64,000 bases of DNA from Flavobacteriales bacterium. GTDB taxonomy: Bacteria > Bacteroidota > Bacteroidia > Flavobacteriales > CAJXXR01. A program made the translations under genes and the position numbers. The notes beneath the pieces were generated by a model, which worked only from the letters and a program-made list of their open reading frames with translations, was not told the DNA's origin and searched no databases. Below are positions 53,455 to 62,465 of the stretch, piece after piece (position 1 is the stretch's first letter; each line of letters opens with the position of its first letter). The stretch covers positions 62,001 to 126,000 of the forward strand of contig JAOAQX010000023.1 of the NCBI GenBank assembly GCA_025210805.1, in the 5' to 3' direction.

Positions 53455-54726
53455 TTATTTTGCAGGAAGCATTTTTGTGTTTATTTCACCAAAACCAATT
53501 CTGTATTCTGCTTTACACCAAGCACGCATAAGAATACGGTCATTGTCTTCAATAAATGTTCTGATTTCTCCGCTTGGTAGCTCTATTTTTTTGGATCCTG
53601 CCCAAGAGAGTTCGAGCATAGAACCATAAGCAGATTCATCGTTTCCTGAAATAGTACCAGATGCCATCATATCACCTGCGTTTATATTACAACCATTGAT
53701 GGTGTGGTGTGCAAGTTGTTGGTTCATATTCCAGTACATATATTTGTAGTTAGACAATGCCAAACGGTGAGGTGCATTCATTTGTTCAGACTGTAACAGT
53801 ACTTCCAGTTTGATGTCTAAGTTTTTATTTCCTTCATATTCTAGATAAGGCAAAACTTTTGGGTCTTGTACTTCATTTTCACATCGGAAAGGCTCCAGGG
53901 CATCTAGAGTAACGATCCATGGAGAAATGGAAGAGGCAAAGTTTTTCCCTAAGAATGGTCCTAGTGGTACATATTCCCATCCTTGGATATCACGAGCAGA
54001 CCAATCATTAAAAATTACCATTCCGAAGATATAATCATCTGCTTCAGCTGTGGAAATAGAGTCTCCTAGCGGTTTTCCTTGTCCTGTGATAAATGCCATT
54101 TCTAATTCAAAATCCATTCTTTTTGAAGGTCCAAAAGTAGGATCTGTAGCATCTTTTGCTTTTTGTTGTCCTTTTGGTCTATAGATATCTTGGTCTCCAA
54201 GAATAATTGAGCTGGCTCTTCCGTGGTATCCTACAGGCAGTCTTTTCCAGTTGGGCATGATTGCATTATCTGGGTCACGAAACATGCATCCTACATTGTA
54301 AGCATGTTGACGAGAAGAATAAAAATCTGTGTAATCTCCCACAAAAACAGGCATTTCCATAGTTACCTCAGAAAGTGGAATTAAAATTTGATTTTTGTGG
54401 TCTTCGTTATTTTTTAACGAATCATTTTCACTATCAAATATTTCAGAAATTCGTTCTCTTACCGCTCTCCAAACAGTTTTTGTAAGTTCTAAGAAAGGAT
54501 TTAGATTATCGTGTGCAAAGATGTTTTCAGGAAGATCGATACCTTCAAAATATCCAAGTTCTTGCATGGCATCTAGGTTTATGGCTGTTTCACCTATTCT
54601 AGAAAGACCTACAATACTGTTATTTCCTTTTCTACCAGCTCCAAAAGGAATGTTTTGAATAGGGAAATCAGAGTTTTCTTCTACTGAAATCCACGATTTT
54701 TTATGAGGATTATTTGCTAAAATCAT
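53455..54726 (-). CDS. Fumarylacetoacetase
   Basis: A 423-residue enzyme of the FAH family, with the N-terminal SH3-like domain (PIQNIPFGAG) and the catalytic core. Seen: VFVGDYTDFYSSRQHAYNVG (metal-binding Asp), GYHGRASSIILG (catalytic His), FELEMAFITG and VIFNDWSARDIQGWEYVPLGPFLGK over about 230-255. It hydrolyses fumarylacetoacetate to fumarate and acetoacetate, the last step of tyrosine breakdown. A 46-bp piece of its 3' region is duplicated at 17414. A TACATTTG -7 box lies 21 nt upstream. Confidence 0.95.
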   Translation of the reverse strand: MILANNPHKKSWISVEENSDFPIQNIPFGAGRKGNNSIVGLSRIGETAINLDAMQELGYFEGIDLPENIFAHDNLNPFLELTKTVWRAVRERISEIFDSENDSLKNNEDHKNQILIPLSEVTMEMPVFVGDYTDFYSSRQHAYNVGCMFRDPDNAIMPNWKRLPVGYHGRASSIILGDQDIYRPKGQQKAKDATDPTFGPSKRMDFELEMAFITGQGKPLGDSISTAEADDYIFGMVIFNDWSARDIQGWEYVPLGPFLGKNFASSISPWIVTLDALEPFRCENEVQDPKVLPYLEYEGNKNLDIKLEVLLQSEQMNAPHRLALSNYKYMYWNMNQQLAHHTINGCNINAGDMMASGTISGNDESAYGSMLELSWAGSKKIELPSGEIRTFIEDNDRILMRAWCKAEYRIGFGEINTKMLPAK

Positions 54727-54746
54727 AAGATATGTTTTTTGAATTT

Positions 54747-54754
54747 CAAATGTA
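54747..54754 (-). promoter_or_regulatory. -7 box TACATTTG of the fumarylacetoacetase gene
   Basis: An exact TAnnTTTG match on the minus strand, 20 nt before the ATG, in the divergent promoter region shared with glyA. Confidence 0.55.
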
Positions 54755-54831
54755 GTATTTAATTAATATATTTGAAAACATTAGTGCTTAAAAACGCTTT
54801 TGATTTGTTTAAGTATAACAAATAGCTAAAT

Positions 54832-56106
54832 ATGAAAAAAGACAATATAATTTTCGATTTGATTCAGGAAGAGTCAGATCGTCAAAAATTTGGATTAGAG
54901 TTAATCGCCTCTGAGAATTTTGTGTCCGATGAGGTAATGGAAGCCATGGGTTCTATATTAACGAACAAATATGCGGAAGGATATCCAGGAAAAAGGTATT
55001 ATGGAGGTTGTGAAGTGGTAGATGTTGTAGAAAATATTGCTATAGATCGCCTTAAAACCCTTTTTGGGGCAGAGTACGCAAATGTACAACCACACTCAGG
55101 TTCTCAAGCGAATGCTGCTGTTTTCTTGGCATGTTTGAAGCCTGGAGATAAAATCATGGGATTCGATTTATCTCATGGAGGGCACCTTACTCATGGTTCA
55201 CCTGTAAATTTTTCGGGGAAGACCTATAAGACTTGTTTTTATGGAGTGAGCAAGGAGACAGGTTTGATAGATTATGATGCGATGGAACAAGTAGCATTGG
55301 AAGAAAAACCTAATTTAATTATCTGTGGTGCTTCTGCTTATTCTAGAGATATTGATTACGCAAAATTTAGAGCGGTAGCGGATAAAGTAGGGGCTATTTT
55401 AATGGCCGATATTTCACATCCTGCAGGATTGATTGCCAAAGGGCTTTTGAATGATCCACTTCCGCATTGTCATATTGTAACTTCTACTACTCACAAAACG
55501 CTTCGTGGGCCAAGAGGAGGAGTGATCATGATGGGGAAAGACTTTGAAAATCCTTGGGGTTTAACAACGCCAAAAGGAACGGTAAGAAAAATGTCTGCTT
55601 TATTGAATTCTGCGGTATTCCCAGGAAGTCAAGGAGGACCTTTGGAACACGTAATTGCAGCAAAAGCAGTTGCATTTGGTGAGGCTTTATCCGATGAGTA
55701 TTTTGAGTATATGCTACAAGTGAAAAAGAATACCGCTGCAATGGCTGAGGCTCTAAATGAAAAAGGGTATCATATCATTTCTGGTGGATCAGACAATCAC
55801 TGTTTACTCATTGATCTTAGAAATAAAGATATCACAGGAAAAGATGCTGAAAATGCTTTAGTAAAGGCCGATATTACGGTGAATAAAAACATGGTTCCTT
55901 TTGATACACAATCGCCTTTTGTTACTTCTGGAATAAGAATAGGAACAGCGGCAATTACCACAAGAGGGCTCAATGAAGAAGATATGCATAAAGTTATAGG
56001 TTTCTTAGATGAAGCTTTGATGAATATCGAAAATGAAGAAAAACTAGAAGCTATTGGTGAGCGAATAGGGGACTGGATGAAGGATTATCCTATTTTTAAG
56101 GCTTAG
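54832..56106 (+). CDS. glyA: Serine hydroxymethyltransferase
   Basis: A 424-residue PLP enzyme. Seen: [63 protein letters not shown], and the PLP lysine in [13 protein letters not shown]. It interconverts serine and glycine with tetrahydrofolate, feeding one-carbon metabolism. It is divergent from the fumarylacetoacetase gene and ends at its own terminator. Confidence 0.97.
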   Translation: MKKDNIIFDLIQEESDRQKFGLELIASENFVSDEVMEAMGSILTNKYAEGYPGKRYYGGCEVVDVVENIAIDRLKTLFGAEYANVQPHSGSQANAAVFLACLKPGDKIMGFDLSHGGHLTHGSPVNFSGKTYKTCFYGVSKETGLIDYDAMEQVALEEKPNLIICGASAYSRDIDYAKFRAVADKVGAILMADISHPAGLIAKGLLNDPLPHCHIVTSTTHKTLRGPRGGVIMMGKDFENPWGLTTPKGTVRKMSALLNSAVFPGSQGGPLEHVIAAKAVAFGEALSDEYFEYMLQVKKNTAAMAEALNEKGYHIISGGSDNHCLLIDLRNKDITGKDAENALVKADITVNKNMVPFDTQSPFVTSGIRIGTAAITTRGLNEEDMHKVIGFLDEALMNIENEEKLEAIGERIGDWMKDYPIFKA

Positions 56107-56151
56107 CCAATGTTTTGTAAAAAATACGATTCTTTTTAGAATTAATATTTG

Positions 56152-56183
56152 TCACCTCAAGAGTTCTTGGGGTGATTTTTTTT
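56152..56183 (+). terminator. glyA terminator
   Basis: TCACCTCAAG/CTTGGGGTGA stem followed by eight T. Confidence 0.85.
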
Positions 56184-56371
56184 GCTTTTTGGGGAGGAAA
56201 AAAGCTCACTCAAAATTTTGATTGGCTTTTGAACGGAGAGCGAGGGATTTTTTCAGGATCCCAAAAGGAAGTCCAGAGCAATTTTTAAGCGCTGAAACTA
56301 TCGTTTCAAAGTCTTTTTTATTTTGAAATATCTTATTCTTTTTATGGTGTTATTTTTTGCTATGTATAATG

Positions 56372-56436
56372 CCGATACATTATGAAAATTCATTTATGAA
56401 TGAAATGAAGTAAGTGAATATTGAACAAGTAATCGG
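56372..56436. repeat. 65-nt conserved element, copy 4 (stand-alone)
   Basis: It runs from CCGATACATTA to AAGTAATCGG, exactly 65 nt like the copies inside spacer A, but here it stands alone between glyA and tRNA-Ser. About 50 of 65 positions agree by eye. The terminal stem is kept, the second stem (TTACTAAA) is lost, and the inner TTCATTTA/TAAGTGAA stem is kept with an A-U to U-G exchange. The stretch 56184-56470 otherwise has no gene. Confidence 0.65.
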
Positions 56437-56469
56437 TATTTGAAGTAAACTTCACGATTTTTCAAAACA

Positions 56470-56504
56470 AAAAAGCCCAACCATGTAGGTTGAGCTTTTT
56501 TTTT
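56470..56504 (-). terminator. tRNA-Ser terminator
   Basis: AAGCTCAACCTACATGGTTGGGCTT-type hairpin on the minus strand (two arms AGCTCAACC and GGTTGGGCT) with a T-run, just after the tRNA. Confidence 0.8.
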
Positions 56505-56505
56505 G

Positions 56506-56590
56506 CGGAGAGAGAGGGATTCGAACCCCCGGTCCTGTTACAGACAATGGTTTTCAAGACCACCGCATTCGACCACTCTGCCATCTCTCC
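56506..56590 (-). tRNA. tRNA-Ser(UGA)
   Basis: On the minus strand, acceptor arms GGAGAGA and TCTCTCC, D-arm GCAGAGTGGTCGAATGC, anticodon loop CTTGAAA (anticodon TGA), a long variable arm, and T-arm GGGGGTTCGAATCCCTC. The long variable arm and TGA anticodon specify serine. CCA is not encoded; the discriminator base is G. Confidence 0.96.
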
Positions 56591-56741
56591 GATTCGGCTA
56601 ATTCCCTTTGGAATTGCGAGTGCAAATATATAAATATTTTTTCTTCATACAAGGCTTTTTTGTGAAAGATTTATGCTTTTTTTAAGGAGTTTTTTATTGT
56701 TGCTTATTTTTCAATAAATTAGTGACTATATTTTTTTATGC

Positions 56742-57638
56742 ATGAACAATAAAATTCAAAAAGTTAATTTAAAAGAACTCAAAAATTGTGAGCAATCTTG
56801 GGAGCAGATGACCGAAGTAAAAGGAGGACGTCTTTGTGCAAAATGCCAGAATGTATTGATAGATTTTAGAAAAATGAGTTTAAGGGAAATTGCCCAAGTG
56901 CATGTTTTTTCTAAGGATCCGGTTTGTGGTGTTTACACCGATTTTCAATTGAGGAATCAAGAAAATCCCAAAGAAGTTATAAAAATTAAATGGTGGAAAG
57001 CTATCCAAAATAAATTCACTTACTATGGGGGCTTTTTTCTTACCAATATTGCCTTCGCCCAGGAAGATTCTTTGGCAACAAAACCAAATCAAGTTCAGGT
57101 TTCGCCTAATGAATTTAAAAAATGGATTTCTGTAAAAAAGCCTCAAAAGACCCAATATATTATTCGTGGATTGATAAAGGATAAAAACGAAAACCCGTTG
57201 ATCTATGCAAATATTGTCCTTAAAAGCTCTGAGAAGCTTTTGGCAGGGGTTTCTACAGATACTTTAGGACGTTTTTGGATGGATGTTAGCACAGTTTATT
57301 CTCAAATATCTGATTCTTTTGTTTTAGAAATTTCTTATGTGGGTTATGAAAATAAAGTAATCCCCATGAAAAAGACCGATTTTAGTAATTCCGGCAAACT
57401 CAATATCGCATTAAAGGAAGAGAACACACTTATCTCAGAAGGTTTGTATGAGGAATTGGTGGTTAATGAAGAATTAATAAATGACGTATCTGTTGAAAGA
57501 TTTTATGTTGTGCCTGCCTCCGATAAAAAAAAGGTAGAAAAAAATCAGGAAAAACAAACAAAAAAGAAGTCTTGGTTAAGAAGGTTTTGGGAATGGATGA
57601 AAAATCTTTTTTCAAAAAAGAAAAAAACTCCTGAATAA
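56742..57638 (+). CDS. Carboxypeptidase-regulatory-like domain protein with N-terminal cysteine motif
   Basis: A 298-residue protein. The N-terminus has CEQSWEQM, GRLCAKCQNVLIDF and a later Cys, a zinc-ribbon-like motif known from Bacteroidota. A hydrophobic segment follows (about 92-108, GGFFLTNIAFAQ, resembling an internal signal or membrane helix), then a CarbopepD_reg-type beta-sandwich (IRGLIKDKNENPLIYANIVL, about 143-162). A basic C-terminus has WLRRFWEWMKNLFSKKKK. Probably membrane-bound; role unknown. The stop codon lies inside the terminator hairpin. Confidence 0.75.
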   Translation: MNNKIQKVNLKELKNCEQSWEQMTEVKGGRLCAKCQNVLIDFRKMSLREIAQVHVFSKDPVCGVYTDFQLRNQENPKEVIKIKWWKAIQNKFTYYGGFFLTNIAFAQEDSLATKPNQVQVSPNEFKKWISVKKPQKTQYIIRGLIKDKNENPLIYANIVLKSSEKLLAGVSTDTLGRFWMDVSTVYSQISDSFVLEISYVGYENKVIPMKKTDFSNSGKLNIALKEENTLISEGLYEELVVNEELINDVSVERFYVVPASDKKKVEKNQEKQTKKKSWLRRFWEWMKNLFSKKKKTPE

Positions 57639-57649
57639 GGAGTTTTTTT
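57625..57649 (+). terminator. Terminator overlapping the stop codon
   Basis: AAACTCCTGAATAAGGAGTTT with seven T after it. The loop contains the TAA stop of the preceding gene. Confidence 0.75.
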
Positions 57650-57691
57650 GTCAACAAAATACGTTTGTTACACAATACAAGTTTTTCAAAA

Positions 57692-58144
57692 TCATTGTTC
57701 TACATCATAGAAAGCACAAAGCAAGTCTTGTTGTTGAATTAAATAAACTTTTTGAATAATTTCTGTACAAATTTCTGCAGCTTTTTCTGAGTCAAAAGGT
57801 AGAAGCATGGTATAAAAAACCATATTTTCATCTTGAGATTTTACAAAATTTCCAAAATGGCGATATTGCTTGAGCAATTTTTCTTTTTGCTGATCTGCTT
57901 CCCATTCAGAATCTAATTCTACACAAATACTCAAACCAAATTCCCCACTCTCAGATTGAGTTTCTTCAGCCATTTGCCTATGGATAATTTGTAAAACATC
58001 CTCACTTTTTTTGCTACCCACTGTGAGTACAAAATGTTCATTATTTTGAAAAAAAGCACCTTTGGCTATATCAATTTGATCCAATATGGCTTCAAAATAA
58101 TGAGTAGGAGTAGGCGTTTCTTTTTTCTTTTTTCTTTTAATCAT
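57692..58144 (-). CDS. Hypothetical protein coupled to meaB
   Basis: A 150-residue acidic soluble protein with a basic N-terminus (MIKRKKKKETPTPTHYFEA). It contains KSEDVLQIIHRQMAEE and a beta-alpha rhythm. Its start overlaps the meaB stop by 8 bp, so translation is coupled. I do not recognise the family. Confidence 0.75.
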   Translation of the reverse strand: MIKRKKKKETPTPTHYFEAILDQIDIAKGAFFQNNEHFVLTVGSKKSEDVLQIIHRQMAEETQSESGEFGLSICVELDSEWEADQQKEKLLKQYRHFGNFVKSQDENMVFYTMLLPFDSEKAAEICTEIIQKVYLIQQQDLLCAFYDVEQ

Positions 58145-59267
58145 TTTGTTTCTTTATTTCTTCTAAAAAAGTGTTGAATAATTGCTCTGATGCCTCAAAA
58201 GCAGTTGTTTTTTCTGTTTTTAAGAGCGTTTCCAAAGTATGAAGTTCTTCTTTAACTCGTTTATTTTTCTTGAACAACATAAAGAGTTGTTCTTGAATAC
58301 TTTCTCTAAACCAGTATAAGTTCTGATTAATTCTATTTTCTCTAAAATAATTAGTGGAAATACTCTGTTTTTTAAAATCTTCCACAGTATTCCACACAGA
58401 TTGTATTCCTTCGTTTTCAAGAGAAGAAGTAAGCAAAACCGGGGGAATCCATCCTGTAGGATGAGGAGGAAAAAGGTGTAAAGCACTTTGGTAGGTCATT
58501 TTGGCTTTTTTACAGTTCAAAACATTCTCTCCATCAGCTTTTGTGATAATCATGGTATCTGCCATTTCCATAATCCCTTTTTTAATTCCTTGAAGTTCAT
58601 CTCCGGCACCAGCAAGCATCAATAATAGGAAAAAATCTACCATAGAATGAACCGTGGTTTCACTTTGACCAACACCCACAGTTTCTATCAAAATCGTATC
58701 AAAACCAGCTGCTTCACAAAGGATAATTGTCTCTCTGGTTTTTTTGGCAACACCTCCCAAATTGTTGGCAGTAGGTGAGGGGCGGATAAAAGCATTGTCT
58801 ATCGTGGTCAAGGTTTCCATTCGGGTTTTATCCCCCAAAATACTTCCGCCACTTCTGTTTGAACTTGGATCAACGGCAAGTACTGCAATTTTTTTTCCAA
58901 GATGATTACAAAGATGCGCCCCAAAACTATCAATAAAAGTACTTTTTCCAACACCTGGAACCCCTGTGATTCCTACACGGATAGATTTTCCTGAAAGAGG
59001 TAAACAAGCTTTCACAATTGCTTTTGCTAATGCCATATCTTTTGAGTTTTGTGACTCAATAATTGTAATGGCTTCGCTTAATATCGTTTTGTTTCCCTGA
59101 GAAATCCCCGAGATATAATAATCCAGTTTTTTTCGTTTCCTAGAAAATTTTTTAAGATTTTTTCTTAGATTTTGATTAATTGAGGATACATCGGACGCTC
59201 CTTTAGTGATATGTAGTTTTTTTTTATCCAAGTTTTTCAAAAGTGATTTTGCCCATTTAAACCCCAT
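58137..59267 (-). CDS. meaB: MeaB/ArgK-type G3E GTPase, methylmalonyl-CoA mutase chaperone
   Basis: A 376-residue protein. Seen: GITGVPGVGKSTFIDSFG (P-loop), VLAVDPSSNRSGGSILGDKTRM, ETVGVGQSE and TKADGEN (NKxD-like). MeaB protects and reloads the B12-dependent methylmalonyl-CoA mutase. The mutase genes are not in the window. The N-terminal 60 residues are more basic than usual and may include an upstream extension. Confidence 0.94.
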   Translation of the reverse strand: MGFKWAKSLLKNLDKKKLHITKGASDVSSINQNLRKNLKKFSRKRKKLDYYISGISQGNKTILSEAITIIESQNSKDMALAKAIVKACLPLSGKSIRVGITGVPGVGKSTFIDSFGAHLCNHLGKKIAVLAVDPSSNRSGGSILGDKTRMETLTTIDNAFIRPSPTANNLGGVAKKTRETIILCEAAGFDTILIETVGVGQSETTVHSMVDFFLLLMLAGAGDELQGIKKGIMEMADTMIITKADGENVLNCKKAKMTYQSALHLFPPHPTGWIPPVLLTSSLENEGIQSVWNTVEDFKKQSISTNYFRENRINQNLYWFRESIQEQLFMLFKKNKRVKEELHTLETLLKTEKTTAFEASEQLFNTFLEEIKKQND

Positions 59268-59396
59268 GTGGAGTACAGAACAGAAATTTGAGGAATCTTA
59301 AGTTACAAAGTTCTATTTTTTTTACCAAAAAAAATCAAAATGTATAGGATAAGAATTTTGAAATTTTATGGAGCTTAAAAAAAAGTTGAGACTTAA

Positions 59397-60026
59397 TTAT
59401 TCTTTTGTAAGTTGTTTCAAATCTAATTTTGTTAAGTGTTTTACATTTTTTGTAATTTTTTGAATATCCCAGTTCCACCATTGAAGTTCGAGTAGTTCTT
59501 TAATTTCCTCATCAGAAAATCTTTTTCTAATTTCTTTTGCAGGATTTCCACCGACAATAGCGTAGGGTGCTACATCTTTGGTCACTACCGATTTTGACCC
59601 AATAATCGCACCATCACCAATGTGGACTCCAGGCATTATAGTAGCTCCATAGCCAATCCAGACATCATTTCCCACTACGGTGTTTCCTTTTGTTGGATAG
59701 TTTTTGCCTTCCATAGCATTTGCCCAGTCACCTCCAAAAATTGCAAAAGGGTAGGAGGAGATCGATTCTGTTAGGTGATTCGCTCCATTCATAATGAAAG
59801 TAACATCGGAAGCAATCATACAAAATTTGCCAATAATAAGTTGATCCCCAATAAACTCAAAATGGTATTTTACGTTTTTCTCAAAGTTTTCAACAGATTC
59901 AAAATCATCATAATAGGTAAAATCTCCAACAATAATATTCGGATTTTTAATGATGTTTCTTAGAAAGCACAATCGGTCATAGTTTTCTAAGGGAAATACT
60001 GAATTTTTGTTTGGAATTTGTGACAT
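59397..60026 (-). CDS. Vat/CatB-like hexapeptide xenobiotic acetyltransferase
   Basis: A 209-residue left-handed beta-helix acetyltransferase. Seen: GDFTYYDDFESVENFEKNV, IIGKFCMIASDVTFIMNGANH (catalytic His), SSYPFAIFGGDW, then hexapeptide repeats VVGNDVWIGYGATIMPGVHIGDGAIIGS across 118-145 and APYAIVGGNPAKEIRKRF. It resembles Vat(streptogramin A) and CatB enzymes, which inactivate drugs with acetyl-CoA. Chromosomal versions may have other natural substrates. Confidence 0.9.
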   Translation of the reverse strand: MSQIPNKNSVFPLENYDRLCFLRNIIKNPNIIVGDFTYYDDFESVENFEKNVKYHFEFIGDQLIIGKFCMIASDVTFIMNGANHLTESISSYPFAIFGGDWANAMEGKNYPTKGNTVVGNDVWIGYGATIMPGVHIGDGAIIGSKSVVTKDVAPYAIVGGNPAKEIRKRFSDEEIKELLELQWWNWDIQKITKNVKHLTKLDLKQLTKE

Positions 60027-60175
60027 TTTATGCTTTTTATCGTGTTAATTTACTAGTCGGAAATAAGAGAATTTTAATCGATTACAATAATATTTCATTT
60101 TGTATTCAATGCCAACAAATTTCATAAAATTGTGTAATTTGGGTTTGAATTTATTGTACAGTTAAACCTTTTTTT

Positions 60176-60745
60176 ATGGATTTTTTAATGGATGAAGTTT
60201 TTGACAATCAAAAACTTGATAACCAATTTCTAAAGTGGAGAGAATACGATTCTTGTGAATTTAGAAATTGTGATTTTACGGCAGTAAATTTATCAAGTTA
60301 CCGATTTGTAAACTGTATTTTTCAAGAATGTAATATGAGTAATATTGCTCTTGAGAATACTTCTTTTCAAGAAACAGTATTTCGTGAATGCAAAATGTTT
60401 GGCCTACAATTTACCAGTTGTGATTTTTTTAATCTATCAATGAATTTTGAATTTTGTCAGCTCAATCATTCAAATTTTTACAAAACACCTTTGAAAAATT
60501 CGAGCTTTAAAGATTCTATTCTAATTGAATGTGATTTTACAGAAGCAAATTTATCTGGGATCGCGTTAACAAACTGTGATTTTGCCTTTGCTGTTTTTGA
60601 ACAAACGAATTTATCTAAATGTGATTTTCAAAAATCTAAGAATTATCAAATCAATCCAAATACCAACACTTTAAAAGATGCTTTGTTCTCAAATCCAGAA
60701 GTTTTAGGGCTTTTGTCATGTTTTGGAATCAAAATTCAAACGTGA
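60176..60745 (+). CDS. Qnr-like pentapeptide repeat protein
   Basis: A 189-residue protein built of pentapeptide repeats with the A(D/N)LXX pattern (CEFRNCDFTAVNLSSYRF, then NFYKTPLKNSSFKDSILIEC) and a break of about 10 residues in the middle, as in Qnr. Such proteins mimic DNA and shield gyrase from quinolones. It is divergent from the Vat-like gene. The drug effect is inference; the fold is clear. Confidence 0.85.
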   Translation: MDFLMDEVFDNQKLDNQFLKWREYDSCEFRNCDFTAVNLSSYRFVNCIFQECNMSNIALENTSFQETVFRECKMFGLQFTSCDFFNLSMNFEFCQLNHSNFYKTPLKNSSFKDSILIECDFTEANLSGIALTNCDFAFAVFEQTNLSKCDFQKSKNYQINPNTNTLKDALFSNPEVLGLLSCFGIKIQT

Positions 60746-60773
60746 GATGTTCTCTATACAATTTTTATATATC

Positions 60774-61066
60774 TGTCAGATCGAGTGATTTCTTTGAAGA
60801 GAAACGGAAAAGAAATTGTATCGAGTATGTCAGTTCGAGTGATTTCTTTGAAGAGCAGCGGAAAAGAAATTGTATCGAGAACTTTGACAACCATACGCAT
60901 TCTCGATAAAATTTTTGATTTCATTGCATTCCATCAAAAATCACTCGAACTGACAAAGGTGTACATTTTTTATATCTCTGTCAGTTCGAGTGATTTCTTT
61001 GTAGAGAAACGGAAAAGAAATTGTATCGAGAACTTTTACCATTCATCAAAAACCATTCGAATTGAC
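60774..61066. repeat. Cluster of TTCGAGTGATTT...ATCGAGAA palindromic repeats
   Basis: Three direct copies of about 55 bp (60774-60826, 60829-60884, 60978-61035) plus one inverted copy (60899-60953) and a partial one. Each begins GTCAGTTCGAGTGATTTCTTTG and ends AAATTGTATCGAGAAC, so each can fold on itself. Similar repeats are common between genes in Flavobacteriia. No gene in 60746-61152. Confidence 0.85.
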
Positions 61067-61152
61067 TTAGCTACAAATAATTATTTAACATAATATATAT
61101 TATAGGGTTTTTGAAAGAAATAAAAGATTTAGAATAGATGCTAGTCTTTGTG

Positions 61153-61851
61153 CTAAACACTTTTCCAGATTCCTTCTTCTAGTAGATGCGCTGGTGATTC
61201 AATAGAAACAATTTCGCCTTTTTTTACAGGGTGTTCAAACTCTAGTTGCTGTGCATGAAGACAGATTGATTTATCTCTATTGGGTCTTCTTGCACCATAT
61301 TTTACATCACCTTTAATGATATGCTCAATTGCTGATAGCTGAGTTCTTATTTGATGATGTCTCCCCGTGTGCAACTTTATTTCTATCGCCGTGAAATTAT
61401 CCAATGTTTTTATTATGTTAAATTCTAGCTTAGCTTTTTTAGCATTCTGATTAGTTTGTTTGGAAACGTAGCTCTTATTCTGTTTTTGATTTTTAATCAA
61501 ATAATGCTCTAAAACTAAACCTGAATCTAGTTTACCTTCTACAATTGCCCAATAACGCTTATCTGGTTTTCTTTCTTGAAATTGCTTATTCATTCTTGAA
61601 AGTGCCTTAGAAGTTTTCGCCAAAAGCACAATTCCACTCACAGGACGATCTATTCTATGAATGAGTCCACAAAAAACATTACCTGGTTTATTGTATTTTT
61701 CTTTTAGAAATTGCTTAACTTCATCCACCAAGGATAAGTCACCCGTGTGATCACCTTGTACCAAAACCCCTGGAGGTTTATGAACTGCTATTAAGTGATT
61801 ATCCTCAAAGAGGACTTTAAAACGCCAAGAATTATTCATTTTTTCCAACAA
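61153..61851 (-). CDS. RluA-family pseudouridine synthase
   Basis: A 232-residue protein. Seen: VHKPPGVLVQGD near the start, the catalytic Asp in GLIHRIDRPVSGIVLLAKTS, KRYWAIVEG, and HTGRHHQIRTQLSA. It isomerises uridine to pseudouridine in rRNA or tRNA; there is no S4 domain, so it is closer to RluA/TruC types. The site cannot be told. It overlaps the upstream DUF1684 gene by 20 bp. Confidence 0.92.
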   Translation of the reverse strand: MLEKMNNSWRFKVLFEDNHLIAVHKPPGVLVQGDHTGDLSLVDEVKQFLKEKYNKPGNVFCGLIHRIDRPVSGIVLLAKTSKALSRMNKQFQERKPDKRYWAIVEGKLDSGLVLEHYLIKNQKQNKSYVSKQTNQNAKKAKLEFNIIKTLDNFTAIEIKLHTGRHHQIRTQLSAIEHIIKGDVKYGARRPNRDKSICLHAQQLEFEHPVKKGEIVSIESPAHLLEEGIWKSV

Positions 61852-62464
61852 AAATAGGTTTTAGTGTGTTTGATCCTGCTTCAATTTTTACTTCCAAAGT
61901 ATTTTCAATTGGTGGAATTGGACAAGAAAATCCATCTACATAGGCACAATAAGGATGGTAAATTTTATTAAAATCTAATTCTAGTGTAGATCCATTACCG
62001 GTATTTTCAATATCCAAATATCTACCTCCTCCATAAGTGGAAACTCCATTTGTAAGATCTTTGAAAGGCAAAAAGTAATGAGATTCATCTCCTAAAAATT
62101 GATAGAGAACGAGCGTACATTTTGTTTGATCTAGTTCAAAATTCAACTGAGCAAATCGGATATATTTCCTTTCTTGATTACTCGATGTTTGCATTGTAAT
62201 GGTGTCATTACCAGATATTTTAATCATTTCAGCCATGATTTTATATCTTTCATTTACAGGAAAATAACTTAGACCTAAAAAATCTCCTTTTTGTTTTTGG
62301 TTTAAAGGACCTTTTTTAGATAAATAGAAATCGTGTAATTCGGTTCTGTGTTTTTCTATTTGTTGCTGATAAGCTGTTAAATTCTTATTAGAAGGACTGT
62401 TTTCTGTTTGTGAACAAGACAGAGACATCAACATAAGCGTAGAGAGTATAATTTTCCTAAACAT
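61832..62464 (-). CDS. DUF1684 lipoprotein
   Basis: A 210-residue protein with a lipoprotein signal (MFRKIILSTLMLMSLSC). Its DUF1684 domain is recognised by FLGLSYFPVNERYKI, YGGGRYLDI and NKIYHPYCAYVDGFSCPIPP with NTLEVKIEAG. The family is widespread with unknown function. It sits between the FAH-family and pseudouridine synthase genes in a tight minus-strand operon. Confidence 0.88.
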   Translation of the reverse strand: MFRKIILSTLMLMSLSCSQTENSPSNKNLTAYQQQIEKHRTELHDFYLSKKGPLNQKQKGDFLGLSYFPVNERYKIMAEMIKISGNDTITMQTSSNQERKYIRFAQLNFELDQTKCTLVLYQFLGDESHYFLPFKDLTNGVSTYGGGRYLDIENTGNGSTLELDFNKIYHPYCAYVDGFSCPIPPIENTLEVKIEAGSNTLKPIFVGKNE

Positions 62465-62465
62465 C

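Noticed and set aside
60774-61035. CRISPR-like regular repeats
   Set aside because: Copies are about 55 bp, partly inverted, with spacers of unequal length (2 to about 90 bp), and there are no cas genes.
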